Made by a program: the position numbers and the translations under genes
Part shown: positions 26,701 through 35,347 of the stretch, in pieces
Layout of the letters: every line of letters starts with the position of its first letter
Numbering within the stretch: the first letter of the stretch is position 1
The notes under the pieces: model-generated
Seen by the model: the letters and a program-made list of their open reading frames with translations, nothing else
The model's database searches: none
Told to the model about the DNA's origin: nothing
Assembly (NCBI GenBank): GCA_900771975.1
Contig: CAAGPV010000038.1
Coordinates: forward strand, 1 to 64,000
Source of the DNA: an uncultured Prevotella sp.
GTDB lineage: Bacteria > Bacteroidota > Bacteroidia > Bacteroidales > Bacteroidaceae
Reading direction: 5' to 3'
Length of the DNA: 64,000 nucleotides

Positions 26701-27445
26701 CAAGGAAATAAGGTTTTCCCCATGGTTGTTTTGTTGCTAATTGAGAAGAAGATGTGAGAATGTTTCTCCATGAGTCTTCGGTTATTTCGAATTGTGCGGT
26801 TACAGTAGTATCTTTCACAAAACGATAGCAACCGGGTTGGTTCAATTCATGAGAACTGAGGCCCGTACCAGCAGCCGGTGAATATGGCTGAATGGTGTAT
26901 CCTTTATATAACAACCCCTTATTGTAAAGTTGTTTTAATAGCCACCAAAGGGTCTCTATGTATTTGTTGTCGTATGTTATGTAAGGATGGTCAAGATCAA
27001 CAAAATATCCCATTTCTTCGGTGAGTTGTCTCCATTCTTTTGTGAACTTCATGACATTCTCCCGACATTTGTGATTGTATTCTTCTGTTGATATATATTT
27101 AGAAGATTCTTTGTTGTCTATATCTTTTTTTGTTATGCCCAATTCCTTTTCAACTCCCAACTCTACGGGCAGTCCATGAGTATCCCAGCCAGCTTTGCGG
27201 CGTACAAGAAAACCTCTCATCGTTTTATAACGATTAAATGTATCCTTGATGGAACGGGCGAGTACATGGTGAATACCTGGATGACCATTGGCCGAAGGAG
27301 GACCTTCAAAGAAAATAAAAGAAGGTTTACCCTCACGTTCTTCTATACTTTTATGAAAGATATCATTCTTTTCCCATTCACCCAATACTTCTTGATTTGT
27401 ATTGACTAAATCGAGTTTTTTGTGCTCAGTAAATCTCTTAGCCAT
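23741..27445 (-). CDS. ileS: Isoleucyl-tRNA synthetase
   Basis: A 1234-residue class I aminoacyl-tRNA synthetase of the long, eukaryote-like subtype common in Bacteroidetes. The HIGH-type motif is in ANGHPGIHH (52-60), the CP1 editing domain follows, WFFTLHAIATM precedes the KMSKH signature (about 785-789), and the anticodon-binding domain runs through DDLSNWYVRLNRKRFW. It charges tRNA-Ile and edits Val. The gene heads a long minus-strand run ending at the C69 dipeptidase, behind a consensus promoter at 27481-27512. Confidence 0.98.
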   Translation of the reverse strand: MAKRFTEHKKLDLVNTNQEVLGEWEKNDIFHKSIEEREGKPSFIFFEGPPSANGHPGIHHVLARSIKDTFNRYKTMRGFLVRRKAGWDTHGLPVELGVEKELGITKKDIDNKESSKYISTEEYNHKCRENVMKFTKEWRQLTEEMGYFVDLDHPYITYDNKYIETLWWLLKQLYNKGLLYKGYTIQPYSPAAGTGLSSHELNQPGCYRFVKDTTVTAQFEITEDSWRNILTSSSQLATKQPWGKPYFLAWTTTPWTLASNVALCVGPNIDYVVVESYNPYNASPMTLVIAESRLSAYFNVEAEVSSDQKLPAYEHGAKLPYKVVAHFKGTELEGLHYKQLMPWVKPCEKIGEFAPDFVNTYAEHHPEKIFLGENGHDKFVEMEEEAFRVILGDYVTTEDGTGIVHIAPTFGADDAKVAKLANLPALYLISKKGETRPMVDLQGRYYLLEDLDKNFVEHCIDRPLYSHHAGDYVKNAYDPKFNEGGTWDKKASDKAEDLNIVICMEMKQEGTAFKIAKQEHNYPHCWRTDKPILYYPLDSWFIKDTKKKERMVELNKTIHWQPESTGTGRFGNWLENLNDWNLSRSRFWGTPLPIWRDDSQGEKCIGSVAELYSEIEKSVSAGVMKANPLKERGFVVGDYSQDNYNKIDLHRPYVDDIILVNDEGKPMHRESDLIDVWFDSGSMPYAQLHYPFEGTINFNDDSAEIVKSENHISTEEEYRELLVNSSYKGTPLPPAFFPADFINEGVDQTRGWFFTLHAIATMVFDSVAFKNVISSGLVLDAKGNKMSKHVGNVIDPFQMIHQYGADPVRFYMMTNSEPWDNLKFDKDGVDEVRRKFFGTLYNTYSFFALYANVDNFEPKANEQWVPDLKAPEIDRWIISKLNSVVKGVQSELDNYDPTRAGRLIDAFVNDDLSNWYVRLNRKRFWGKEMSDDKYSAYQTLYTCLFTISKLLAPFAPFYADQLYHDLGGKKLSVHLDEWPQAVEEAIDEQLEVRMGMAQKITSMVLALRRKVNIKVRQPLAQIMIPAIDDAQKNYIAAVADLIKNEVNVKEVNFVNGQNLLVKKVKCNFRVMGKKFGKLMKGIAAKMNTLSQEEIASFESSRKYQFALGGTEITVDADDVDIISEDMPGWLVANEGNLTVALEVELSDDLRKEGMARELINRIQNLRKESGLEITDRIIVTIASNEQTDEAIRVYGDMIKGQVLANDIIVGENDGTVTDFDDFKLPILIKRDLRS

Positions 27446-27480
27446 TTTATTTATATATTAATTTCTTTTTGTTTAGAATG

Positions 27481-27512
27481 CAAAAGTAGTGAATTCCAAT
27501 GTAATAGCCAAA
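27481..27512 (-). promoter_or_regulatory. Promoter of the ileS run
   Basis: TTTG (27509-27512), 20 bases, TACTTTTG (27481-27488) on the minus strand match the Bacteroidetes consensus. The first ATG is at 27445. Confidence 0.7.
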
Positions 27513-27540
27513 TTTTTCAATGGTTTAGACCATGCTACCT

Positions 27541-28890
27541 CTATTTGAAATAAGATATGTGGAGTGCTTGTTGGGTAGAAGAATCAATGCGAAGACGATT
27601 TTCAATTCTTTCACCAACAAGCCATAGAATACGATTGTTCTTGTCTACAACCACTAATTGGCTTTGTTTTTCAAATATGTTTTTTTTCCTATCGGTTAGA
27701 AAATCACTCACCAATCGATACCCCTTCATACCCAATGGTGAAAATTTATCACCGTTTTTAAAATACCGCATCCGAATTGGCCACGCTATTTTATCGTTGT
27801 TTAAAAATGCTTCATTTGGGTTTGCGTTTATATGAAAGTCACCCTTCACATCTTTTATTTCTAATCTAAGTCGTGAATCATTAAAAAGATATGTACCAGG
27901 TTCAGGAATGCTTATTTCGTGTTGAAGAGGTTGAAAAATCGGATTAATTAACAGTTGCCCACGATCAAAAAGCAATTGATGTGTGGAAGAAGAAAAAATT
28001 TTTCCTGTTGGTGCATCTAAATGATGGGCAATTTGCTGAATTTGCTCGGGTGAAAAGCCATATTTTTTAAGTATATGAAATAAAACTAATTGTGGTGATG
28101 GCTGTCTCTGTAGGTTTTCCAGTTGGATGCGCGAAGGTGATCCTTGTTGAAATACATTGTTAACCGAATGGTTTAATGAAATATCAAGCACTCGCTCATA
28201 ATCAGACAATTGCCGAGACATATTCACTAATGTGTTTATGACGCTTGGATTGATTGTTTGTAGCAACGGTATAACATCAAGTCTTATCTTGTTACGTGTG
28301 GCTTCTCTCTCAAAATTGCTACTGTCATTGACATAAGAAACGTTCAGTTCCTTTAAGTAAAGCTCCAATTCGTTTCGGGTAGTGCATAATAAAGGACGAA
28401 CAATGCGGCCGTTTCGGGCTTTCATGCCAGTTAGTCCACGAAGTCCTGTACCCCGTATAAGATTAAGTAAGATGGTTTCTGCTTGATCTTCTTTGTGGTG
28501 AGCAACACTTATTACCGAAGCGTTTATATCTTTTCGCAGTTGTTCAAAGTAGGAATAGCGTAAATTTCTAGCGGCCAACTCTATGCTTTGTTTGTGCTGA
28601 TGTGCATAGTATGATGTATCAAAATGTACGAGATGAAATGGAATGTCATTTTTTTTGCAGAGTTCTCTGCAGAAGTTTTCGTCTCTATCAGACTCTTCTC
28701 CGCGAAGATGAAAGTTACAATGTATAGCCTCAACATGATAACCTAACTGCTTCAAAATAAGCATTAAAGATACGCTGTCACATCCTCCTGACAGTGTGGT
28801 AAGTATCCGCTCTCCATTTTTTACGGTACACTCACTTGATAAGTATCTTGCGATACGTGCTAAAAGCTCTTTTGAAAACGAAGTTAGCAT
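27541..28890 (-). CDS. tilS: tRNA(Ile)-lysidine synthase
   Basis: A 449-residue N-type ATP pyrophosphatase that converts C34 of tRNA-Ile(CAU) to lysidine so that it reads AUA. The PP-loop LSGGCDSVSLM is at residues 33-43, followed by HCNFHLRGEESDRDE and VAHHKEDQAET. C-terminal TilS domains include RYFKNGDKFSPLGMKG and a basic KKNIFEKQ end. It lies three bases after the methyltransferase gene, last in a three-gene run that ends just before the ileS promoter. Confidence 0.96.
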   Translation of the reverse strand: MLTSFSKELLARIARYLSSECTVKNGERILTTLSGGCDSVSLMLILKQLGYHVEAIHCNFHLRGEESDRDENFCRELCKKNDIPFHLVHFDTSYYAHQHKQSIELAARNLRYSYFEQLRKDINASVISVAHHKEDQAETILLNLIRGTGLRGLTGMKARNGRIVRPLLCTTRNELELYLKELNVSYVNDSSNFEREATRNKIRLDVIPLLQTINPSVINTLVNMSRQLSDYERVLDISLNHSVNNVFQQGSPSRIQLENLQRQPSPQLVLFHILKKYGFSPEQIQQIAHHLDAPTGKIFSSSTHQLLFDRGQLLINPIFQPLQHEISIPEPGTYLFNDSRLRLEIKDVKGDFHINANPNEAFLNNDKIAWPIRMRYFKNGDKFSPLGMKGYRLVSDFLTDRKKNIFEKQSQLVVVDKNNRILWLVGERIENRLRIDSSTQQALHISYFK

Positions 28891-28893
28891 GGG

Positions 28894-30078
28894 CTACTCT
28901 ACATATAAAACGAGTCCTTTCAGATATTCTCCTTCTGGGTGATAGATATTGATAGGATGGTCTGCCGGTTGGTGAAGCTGATGAAGTATGCGCACATTTC
29001 TACCGGTAAGAGCAGCTGCAGTAAATACAGCTTGCCGGAATTGTTCCTTTGTTACAACTTGCGAACAACTGAAAGTGAAAAGGATACCTCCCTTTCTAAT
29101 ATGTTCTAAACCTTTAACATTAAGTCGAGTGTAGCCTTTCAGTGCATTGCGTAAGGCACCACGATGCTTGGCAAACGCCGGGGGATCCAATATAATAAGG
29201 TCGTATTTATCATGATTAGCATCCAAGTATTTAAATGCGTCATCACAAAATGCTTGATGACGCTTGTCGCCCGGGAAGTTGAGTTCTACATTTTGCTGAG
29301 TTAATTCTATCGCTTTTGCACTGCTATCTACAGAGTGTACCAACGAAGCCCCACCCTTCATGGCGTATACCGAAAACCCTCCTGTATAGCAAAACATATT
29401 TAGTACGCTTCTGTTAAGAGCATATTTTTCTAAAAGATGGCGGTTTTCACGTTGGTCTATAAAGAATCCTGTTTTCTGCCCTCTTAACCAATCAATGTGA
29501 AACTTCAAGCCGTTTTCTATAGCAATATCTTGAACGTCACCACCAAAAATAAATCCGTTTTCTTGTCCTAATTGCGCTTTTAGTGGCAATGTAGTTTCAC
29601 TTTTATAAAAGATGTTGCGAATCTTGTCTCCCAAGACTTTGACAAGAGCTTTGGCAATCTCATGCCTATTTAAATGCATGCCTACGCTATGAGCTTGCAT
29701 TACTGCAGTTGGGCCATAGCAGTCAATCACCAATCCTGGCAAGTTGTCGCCTTCCCCATGAACAAGTCGATAGGTATCATTGTTGGAATGATTGGCTAAT
29801 CCAATAGCCTGCCGTACTGAATAGGCTGCATTTATGCGTTTTTCCCAAAACGATTCGTTAATTTCTTCATTTTCAAAGGTTAAAACCCTTACTGCAATAG
29901 AGCCTATTTGATAATGGCCTTTAGCGATAAAATCCCCATCGTGAGTTATTACTTGAACAATATCACCGTTTTGTATGTTTTCAGGTAAGTGCTCAATAGC
30001 TCCCGAGAAAATCCATGGATGAAATCTTTTTAAACTTTCTTCTTTATGTCGTTTTAATTGTATTGTTTGTAAGTTCAT
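28894..30078 (-). CDS. RlmI-like class I SAM-dependent rRNA methyltransferase
   Basis: A 394-residue protein with an N-terminal PUA domain (HPWIFSGAIEHL ... GDFIAKGHY) and a Rossmann methyltransferase: NMFCYTGGFSVYAM binds SAM and LIILDPPAFAKH is the catalytic DPP motif. The family methylates C5 of cytosine in 23S rRNA (RlmI, or the related RlmKL C-domain). Exact target base is not decided by sequence. It is the middle gene of the exonuclease, methyltransferase, tilS run with gaps of six and three bases. Confidence 0.92.
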   Translation of the reverse strand: MNLQTIQLKRHKEESLKRFHPWIFSGAIEHLPENIQNGDIVQVITHDGDFIAKGHYQIGSIAVRVLTFENEEINESFWEKRINAAYSVRQAIGLANHSNNDTYRLVHGEGDNLPGLVIDCYGPTAVMQAHSVGMHLNRHEIAKALVKVLGDKIRNIFYKSETTLPLKAQLGQENGFIFGGDVQDIAIENGLKFHIDWLRGQKTGFFIDQRENRHLLEKYALNRSVLNMFCYTGGFSVYAMKGGASLVHSVDSSAKAIELTQQNVELNFPGDKRHQAFCDDAFKYLDANHDKYDLIILDPPAFAKHRGALRNALKGYTRLNVKGLEHIRKGGILFTFSCSQVVTKEQFRQAVFTAAALTGRNVRILHQLHQPADHPINIYHPEGEYLKGLVLYVE

Positions 30079-30084
30079 AAGGCT

Positions 30085-30735
30085 TTATAGCTTGTTTTCG
30101 ACTTTATTATCAAAGTTTTCTTCAGAAACGATATCAAGTTTATAATCGTGAGATTGTTTTAAACGTTGTAGTTCTTCGTAGATTTTTATACAAGTCCATG
30201 CGTCTGTAGCGGCATAATTTTCTTGCTTCTCAGACAAAACGTCAGCTTCCCAGTTTGATTTCTGCTGCCTTTTAGATATACGTTCATGAAACAGGTTCGC
30301 ATATATCTTTTGCAAAGAGAGGTCTTCAATGCCTATTTCGCACACATGCTTTTGTAAATCAATGAAATACCCTGGTGTAAAATCAACCCTTTGGTGTAAC
30401 ATTTTCATGTCATCATGAAGAGAAAGACCTACTTTTGGAATAGTCATATCCTCCAACAGGCGTATGATACATGAAGGCATACCTAATTGGTTGAGTCGAA
30501 ACAGGAAACATGTGTTATAATCTGAAACCTGCATAAGCGCAACTTGATGGTTTGAACCCTTTTTAAAATTTGGCCGAGTTTCTGTATCTATACCTAATAT
30601 AGGTTGCGACAGAAGATAGTCGACTGCTCTTTCCGCCTCTTGTTCAGAAACAATAACAACTATGCGACCGGGAAATATTACACGTGGTAATTGGGAGATT
30701 AACCGTTTGTCGTATTTATTATATATAATCTTCAT
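30085..30735 (-). CDS. DEDDy-type 3'-5' exonuclease domain protein
   Basis: A 216-residue ribonuclease D-like exonuclease. The Exo I motif is LGIDTETRPNF, Exo II VGLSLHDDMKML, and Exo III YAATDAWTCIKIYEEL (Tyr-X3-Asp), so all four acidic residues are present. It trims RNA or DNA 3' ends; the substrate is not known. A longer frame starts at 30756, but a TAATTTTG -7 element at 30754-30761 overlaps that ATG, so the ATG at 30735 is preferred. The RlmI-like gene follows after six bases. Confidence 0.88.
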   Translation of the reverse strand: MKIIYNKYDKRLISQLPRVIFPGRIVVIVSEQEAERAVDYLLSQPILGIDTETRPNFKKGSNHQVALMQVSDYNTCFLFRLNQLGMPSCIIRLLEDMTIPKVGLSLHDDMKMLHQRVDFTPGYFIDLQKHVCEIGIEDLSLQKIYANLFHERISKRQQKSNWEADVLSEKQENYAATDAWTCIKIYEELQRLKQSHDYKLDIVSEENFDNKVENKL

Positions 30736-30804
30736 ACCTTTTTTTATTGGTTGCAAAATTAGAAAAAAGTTATCAAAGTATATCTATTTGTCTCGCATTT
30801 TTGC

Positions 30805-30812
30805 TAACTTTG
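30805..30812 (+). promoter_or_regulatory. -7 element upstream of ftsK
   Basis: TAACTTTG lies 24 bases before the ftsK ATG. The nearest TTTG is only 14 bases upstream, so the -33 part is weak. The divergent exonuclease has its own TAATTTTG at 30754-30761. Confidence 0.4.
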
Positions 30813-30836
30813 CAAATAAAAGAAATAAATTCAAGA

Positions 30837-33275
30837 ATGGTAAAAAAGAAATCCGGTCGTAAAACCAAAACATTCAGTGAGGCGATCGGGCTCAATTATA
30901 TATTTAACGAAAGATGCAACTTTATATATGGTATAATTTTGCTGGCGATAGCATTGTATATTATAATTGCATTTTGTAGTTATTTGAATACGGGGGCTGA
31001 TGATCAAAGTCTTGTTAATGATTTACAACATGGAGATGTTCTGAATACTCATAGGGTATTTCACAATTATTGCGGAAGTTGGGGGGCTATTTTGTCAGAC
31101 TTCTTCATTAACCGTTGTTTTGGATTAGCTTCCTTTTTAATACCTTTTTACCTGATTTTATATGGCTTGAAAGCACTTGGCGTTTACCAAAAAATCAATT
31201 TATGGAAGTGGTTTTTTGGAACAATGGTAGTGATGATATGGAGTTCTGTAACCTTGTCAAAATTTCTTTCGCCGGTAGCAACAAATCTTATTTTTGATTG
31301 TGGGGGTAATCATGGCGCCTATATATGTCGTTGGCTAGAGAATATAATTGGTAGTCCTGGGTTAGTTGCTGTTCTCGTTATTGTGGCATTAGCCTTTCTC
31401 ACTTATTTGACACAAGAAACTATTAGAATTGTTCGATTGTGTTTCTATCCTATGGGACATGTGATTAACCATATTCCTTTTACGATAACAAATGATGCTC
31501 ATAAAATACAAGAGCCTGAGAACCCAAAGGAAGAGCCTGTAATAAATGATGCCCCGAAAGAAGTAACCCCCACAGTTGACACAATTTCAAATGATATTGT
31601 CTCGCAGCAACCTCAAGAGGAAGATGTGCCAGTAGCAAAACCAGTATCACAAATTGAACCGGAGCCACAGAAAGATGAGGTTAATCTTGAAGTTCATGTC
31701 GCTTCAGTAGAAGATACTGCCAAAGGAAAGACCGTTGAAGGCGATAACCGTTTGGATACACCTATTAATCCGCGGGAACCGTGGATGCATTACAAGTTTC
31801 CAACACTAGACTTGTTGAAAAGGTATGATACTGATGGACAGACTTACGTTGATAGGCAAGAACAAGAAGCAAACAAAAATCATATCATTCAAGTGCTTCG
31901 TGATTTTGGTGTGGAAATTAAAAGTATACGTGCTACAGTTGGTCCAACTATTACCCTTTATGAAATCACACCAGCTCAAGGAGTGCGCATATCAAAGATT
32001 CGAAACCTTGAAGATGACATTGCATTGAGTTTAGCTGCGTTAGGCATTCGTATAATAGCTCCTATCCCTGGTAAGGGAACAATAGGCATTGAAGTACCTA
32101 ATGCCAATCCGAATATCGTTTCTATGCTCAGCATTTTGAACTCAAAGAAGTTCCAAGATGCAAAAATGGATTTGCCGATCGCCTTGGGAAAGACTATCAC
32201 CAATGATGTGTTTATGGTCGATTTGGCTAAAGTTCCCCACTTGTTGGTAGCAGGTGCCACGGGACAAGGAAAGTCTGTAGGCCTCAATGCCATCATAACG
32301 TCATTGCTGTATAAGAAGCATCCGAATGAATTGAAAATAGTTTTAGTTGACCCGAAGAAGGTTGAATTTAGCGTTTATGCTCCTATTGCCGACCATTTTA
32401 TGGCAGCTTTGGAGGAAAACGAAGACGAGCCAATCATCACCGATGTAACAAAAGTTGTTAAAACCCTAAAAGGTTTATGTGTGTTAATGGATCAAAGGTA
32501 TGACATGCTTAAAAGAGCTGGAGCTCGAAACATCAAGGAATATAATGCAAAATATCTTAGTCACAAACTCAATCCAAACGATGGACATGAATATATGCCC
32601 TATATTGTGATAGTTATTGATGAGTTTGGAGATTTGATAATGACAGCTGGAAGAGAAATCGAGATGCCTATCACTCGTATTGCCCAACTGGCAAGAGCAG
32701 TGGGAATGCATATGGTAATAGCTACGCAACGCCCAACTACCAATATTATTACAGGAAGCATTAAGGCAAACTTCCCTGGCCGAATAGCTTTCCGTGTGGG
32801 AGCAATGGTTGATTCACGTACAATTCTTGACCGCCCAGGAGCCCAACAACTCATAGGCCGTGGAGACATGCTTTATCTAAATGGGCGTGAACCAGTTCGT
32901 GTTCAATGTGCTTTCGTTGACACTCCGGAAGTTGAACGTATCAATCGTTTTATAGCAGACCAGTCGGGCCCTCTTAGCCCTATGGTAATTCCAGAGCCTT
33001 TATCAGATGACGGTGGCTCAGAAGGCACGGCAAGTGTTAATGTTAAAGAGCTTGACAGTTTGTTTGCAGATGCTGCTAGGTTGATAGTTCGTAAGCAATC
33101 GGGGTCAACGTCCTTGTTACAACGAATGTTTAGCATTGGTTATAACCGTTCAGGTCGACTTATGGATCAGATAGAAAAAGCTGGAATTGTAGGTCCTGCT
33201 CAAGGGAGCAAACCACGTGAGGTTCTCATTAGTGATGAAACAACATTGGATAATTTGTTATCTACGTTACATTAA
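30837..33275 (+). CDS. ftsK: DNA translocase FtsK/SpoIIIE
   Basis: An 812-residue hexameric motor that pumps chromosome ends through the division septum toward dif. Four membrane helices occupy about residues 20-210, then a Pro/Glu/Val-rich linker to about 310, then the alpha/beta motor with Walker A GATGQGKS near residue 473 and Walker B VIVIDEFGDL near 595. The last 70 residues form the DNA-reading gamma winged helix (LLQRMFSIGYNRSGRLMDQIE). The ATG at 30837 begins a typical basic KKKSGRKTK head; earlier in-frame starts are rejected. A LolA-like gene follows by 17 bases. Confidence 0.96.
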   Translation: MVKKKSGRKTKTFSEAIGLNYIFNERCNFIYGIILLAIALYIIIAFCSYLNTGADDQSLVNDLQHGDVLNTHRVFHNYCGSWGAILSDFFINRCFGLASFLIPFYLILYGLKALGVYQKINLWKWFFGTMVVMIWSSVTLSKFLSPVATNLIFDCGGNHGAYICRWLENIIGSPGLVAVLVIVALAFLTYLTQETIRIVRLCFYPMGHVINHIPFTITNDAHKIQEPENPKEEPVINDAPKEVTPTVDTISNDIVSQQPQEEDVPVAKPVSQIEPEPQKDEVNLEVHVASVEDTAKGKTVEGDNRLDTPINPREPWMHYKFPTLDLLKRYDTDGQTYVDRQEQEANKNHIIQVLRDFGVEIKSIRATVGPTITLYEITPAQGVRISKIRNLEDDIALSLAALGIRIIAPIPGKGTIGIEVPNANPNIVSMLSILNSKKFQDAKMDLPIALGKTITNDVFMVDLAKVPHLLVAGATGQGKSVGLNAIITSLLYKKHPNELKIVLVDPKKVEFSVYAPIADHFMAALEENEDEPIITDVTKVVKTLKGLCVLMDQRYDMLKRAGARNIKEYNAKYLSHKLNPNDGHEYMPYIVIVIDEFGDLIMTAGREIEMPITRIAQLARAVGMHMVIATQRPTTNIITGSIKANFPGRIAFRVGAMVDSRTILDRPGAQQLIGRGDMLYLNGREPVRVQCAFVDTPEVERINRFIADQSGPLSPMVIPEPLSDDGGSEGTASVNVKELDSLFADAARLIVRKQSGSTSLLQRMFSIGYNRSGRLMDQIEKAGIVGPAQGSKPREVLISDETTLDNLLSTLH

Positions 33276-33292
33276 TTATTTTATAGGTCAAA

Positions 33293-33907
33293 ATGAAAAC
33301 ATATATTAAACTATTTTTTTTCTCGCTTTTGTGTTTAATTTGTTCATCTGCAACGGCTCAAAATGCCGTTCGTGCAAAACAGATTTTGGACAAAACTGCA
33401 GCCCTTGTTGGTCGCTCAGGTGGTGCTTCTGCCTCTTTTTCCATGACTAATGGTAAATATGGAAAGGCATCGGGCTTTATTGCGATTAAGGGGAATCGGT
33501 TTTATGCCTCTACGGGTAATGTTGAAGTATGGTTCGATGGGAAAACCCAATGGAGTTATATGAAATCAACGAATGAGGTAAATGTAAGTTCTCCGAATGA
33601 AGCTCAACAGTTATCAATGAATCCTTATAAGTTTTTAAGCATTTATCGTACAGGCTATTTCTTGAGTATGAAAGACGTCTCTGGAGGTTATTTGGTGCAT
33701 TTAAAAGCACAAAATCCCGCTCGATCCATTCAAGAACTCTATATAACGATTGGCAAGAATTATTATCCTCGTTCAATAAGAATGAAAGAAGGCAAAGGTT
33801 GGAGCACAATACAAATATCTGGTTTCAAACCTAAAAACTACGCAAATACTTATTTCCAATACAACAAGAAAAAGCATCCATCGGCAGAAATAGTTGACTT
33901 GCGTTAA
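33293..33907 (+). CDS. LolA-like outer-membrane lipoprotein carrier protein
   Basis: A 204-residue periplasmic protein: signal peptide MKTYIKLFFFSLLCLICSSA, cleaved near TAQ. The mature part has the open beta-barrel pattern of LolA/LolB folds (FIAIKGNRFYASTGNVEVWF, then TQWSYMKSTNEVNV). LolA family members carry lipoproteins from inner to outer membrane. It follows ftsK as in many Bacteroidetes. Its stop overlaps by four bases the stop of the convergent membrane-protein gene. Confidence 0.88.
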   Translation: MKTYIKLFFFSLLCLICSSATAQNAVRAKQILDKTAALVGRSGGASASFSMTNGKYGKASGFIAIKGNRFYASTGNVEVWFDGKTQWSYMKSTNEVNVSSPNEAQQLSMNPYKFLSIYRTGYFLSMKDVSGGYLVHLKAQNPARSIQELYITIGKNYYPRSIRMKEGKGWSTIQISGFKPKNYANTYFQYNKKKHPSAEIVDLR

Positions 33908-34518
33908 AGAATAAACACATATTTTATGGAGCCTAACAGTTCCATCGCTATAATATACAATGGGAATAGTCTTGCATTATGAACTATTCCCATTGTCATT
34001 GATTGGTATACATCTACTATATTATGCAGAAATCCGGCTATGATACCAAAACACGCGCCACATACTATGGCGCAAAAGGCTATAGCCGGAATAATACTTT
34101 GAGAAAAACTGCTGGGAAACAGATGCCCTGTCGCATTTAAAAGTAATGCATGAGGTATATATGTCAAAGCCATCATAATAGATATGAATAGTAACAGAAT
34201 GCCTATTACAAAATAAATGCCTATTTTTTTACGATATGGGAATTGTTTCCAGTTCCCCAAATTACAAACAGTTTTAAGCAATCCGCTATCCACTAAGCAC
34301 CCCCAAGCCATAGAAATTAGGATAATCCATAACAGTACGGGAGACGTAATGCAATCAATAAAATGGCCAAAAAACCATCTTATTCCTTCATTACTTAGCA
34401 TACTGTGCATTGGCAATTCAAAATTAACTGATGTTATCATCCACGACAAGAATACTAACAACACTTGTAATTCTACAAGCACCAATGCAGTATAAGCAAA
34501 TAGCCTATTATTCTTCAT
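33904..34518 (-). CDS. Short AbgT-like integral membrane protein
   Basis: A 204-residue protein with about five membrane helices and no signal peptide. The phrase SMLSNEGIRWFFGHFIDCIT followed by a hydrophobic helix and VDSGLLKT resembles the N-terminal part of AbgT (aminobenzoyl-glutamate) transporters, where a SLLSxEGIR motif and an SGL occur. AbgT proteins are about 500 residues, so this is either a distinct short family or a partial copy. Its start overlaps the response regulator gene by 11 bases, implying joint expression. Substrate unknown; the similarity is partial. Confidence 0.6.
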   Translation of the reverse strand: MKNNRLFAYTALVLVELQVLLVFLSWMITSVNFELPMHSMLSNEGIRWFFGHFIDCITSPVLLWIILISMAWGCLVDSGLLKTVCNLGNWKQFPYRKKIGIYFVIGILLLFISIMMALTYIPHALLLNATGHLFPSSFSQSIIPAIAFCAIVCGACFGIIAGFLHNIVDVYQSMTMGIVHNARLFPLYIIAMELLGSIKYVFIL

Positions 34519-35233
34519 CCATTTTCAGATTATCAATATCAAGGATATGAAGCTCTATCGCCCTTACGGCGAGCCGTGTGGCATTTATACTCATTCCGTT
34601 ATTTCCATCGGGGAAGAGTTTCTGAATAAGTTCATTTTGTCTTTTTTCCAAACTCTTTACCCCAAAAGGCATACCTCTTAGGTTGGTGATTTGTTCTTTG
34701 GTAAAACCTAAAGCGAGATGACGAAGAAAACGTTCATCATATTCATCTATTTCATAGTTTACCATTGCTTCCTGATGCATTAGTTGCTGATTGACGCTTT
34801 TTTTAAATCTATCAACAATCTTTTCTAAAATTGGTTGATTGAAAACCAATTTTTTTCCGCTCATTACGCTTTCCACGTCTTCACGGGTTAGCAATTCTCC
34901 ACTTTTCAAGCAGATTCCGTTTGCACCTGCATCCAACACGTCTACCCATAGTTTTTCGTTGAGCACTTCACCGGTAAAGATAAGTATCTTAATATTTGGA
35001 TATAATTCTTTTGTTTGCCGGCATATTTCCACACCAACTGTAGTTGATCCGCCAAGTCCAAGGTCAAGAAGCACCAAGTCTGGTTTGTTTTCTTTTAATT
35101 TGTGCCAGTATACAACTGCACTGTCTGCAGTGGCTATTATTTCAGCTTCAGGAATATCATTTCTGAAAATTCCTTCTGTTCCTTTCAGTTCCAAGGGAAC
35201 ATCTTCTACTATTATAACTTTGAATTTTTCCAT
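34508..35233 (-). CDS. Orphan response regulator with LuxR/NarL-like output
   Basis: A 241-residue receiver protein. The acidic pair is Glu10-Asp11, the phospho-acceptor Asp57 in LVLLDLGLGG, the switch Thr near FTGEVL and the Lys in CLKSGE complete the site. The C-terminal 85 residues read DERFLRHLALGFTKEQITNL then KSLEKRQNELIQKLFP, a divergent LuxR/NarL-like helix-turn-helix. No histidine kinase is in the window. It overlaps the membrane-protein gene downstream and lies 114 bases from GH127, all on the same strand. Confidence 0.85.
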   Translation of the reverse strand: MEKFKVIIVEDVPLELKGTEGIFRNDIPEAEIIATADSAVVYWHKLKENKPDLVLLDLGLGGSTTVGVEICRQTKELYPNIKILIFTGEVLNEKLWVDVLDAGANGICLKSGELLTREDVESVMSGKKLVFNQPILEKIVDRFKKSVNQQLMHQEAMVNYEIDEYDERFLRHLALGFTKEQITNLRGMPFGVKSLEKRQNELIQKLFPDGNNGMSINATRLAVRAIELHILDIDNLKMDEE

Positions 35234-35347
35234 TTTATTATTATTTAGGTATTTATCTATGATCTACCTAATTATTATTTTTATTGTCAAAAAATGATCA
35301 GTACTTCCTTTTCCCTAATTCTTTTTAATTTTTTTCCAAAACTTTCA

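Noticed and set aside
30747..30836. Upstream extension of ftsK
   Set aside because: The extension contains the -7 element of the gene and lacks a typical start region; ATG 30837 begins the known basic head.
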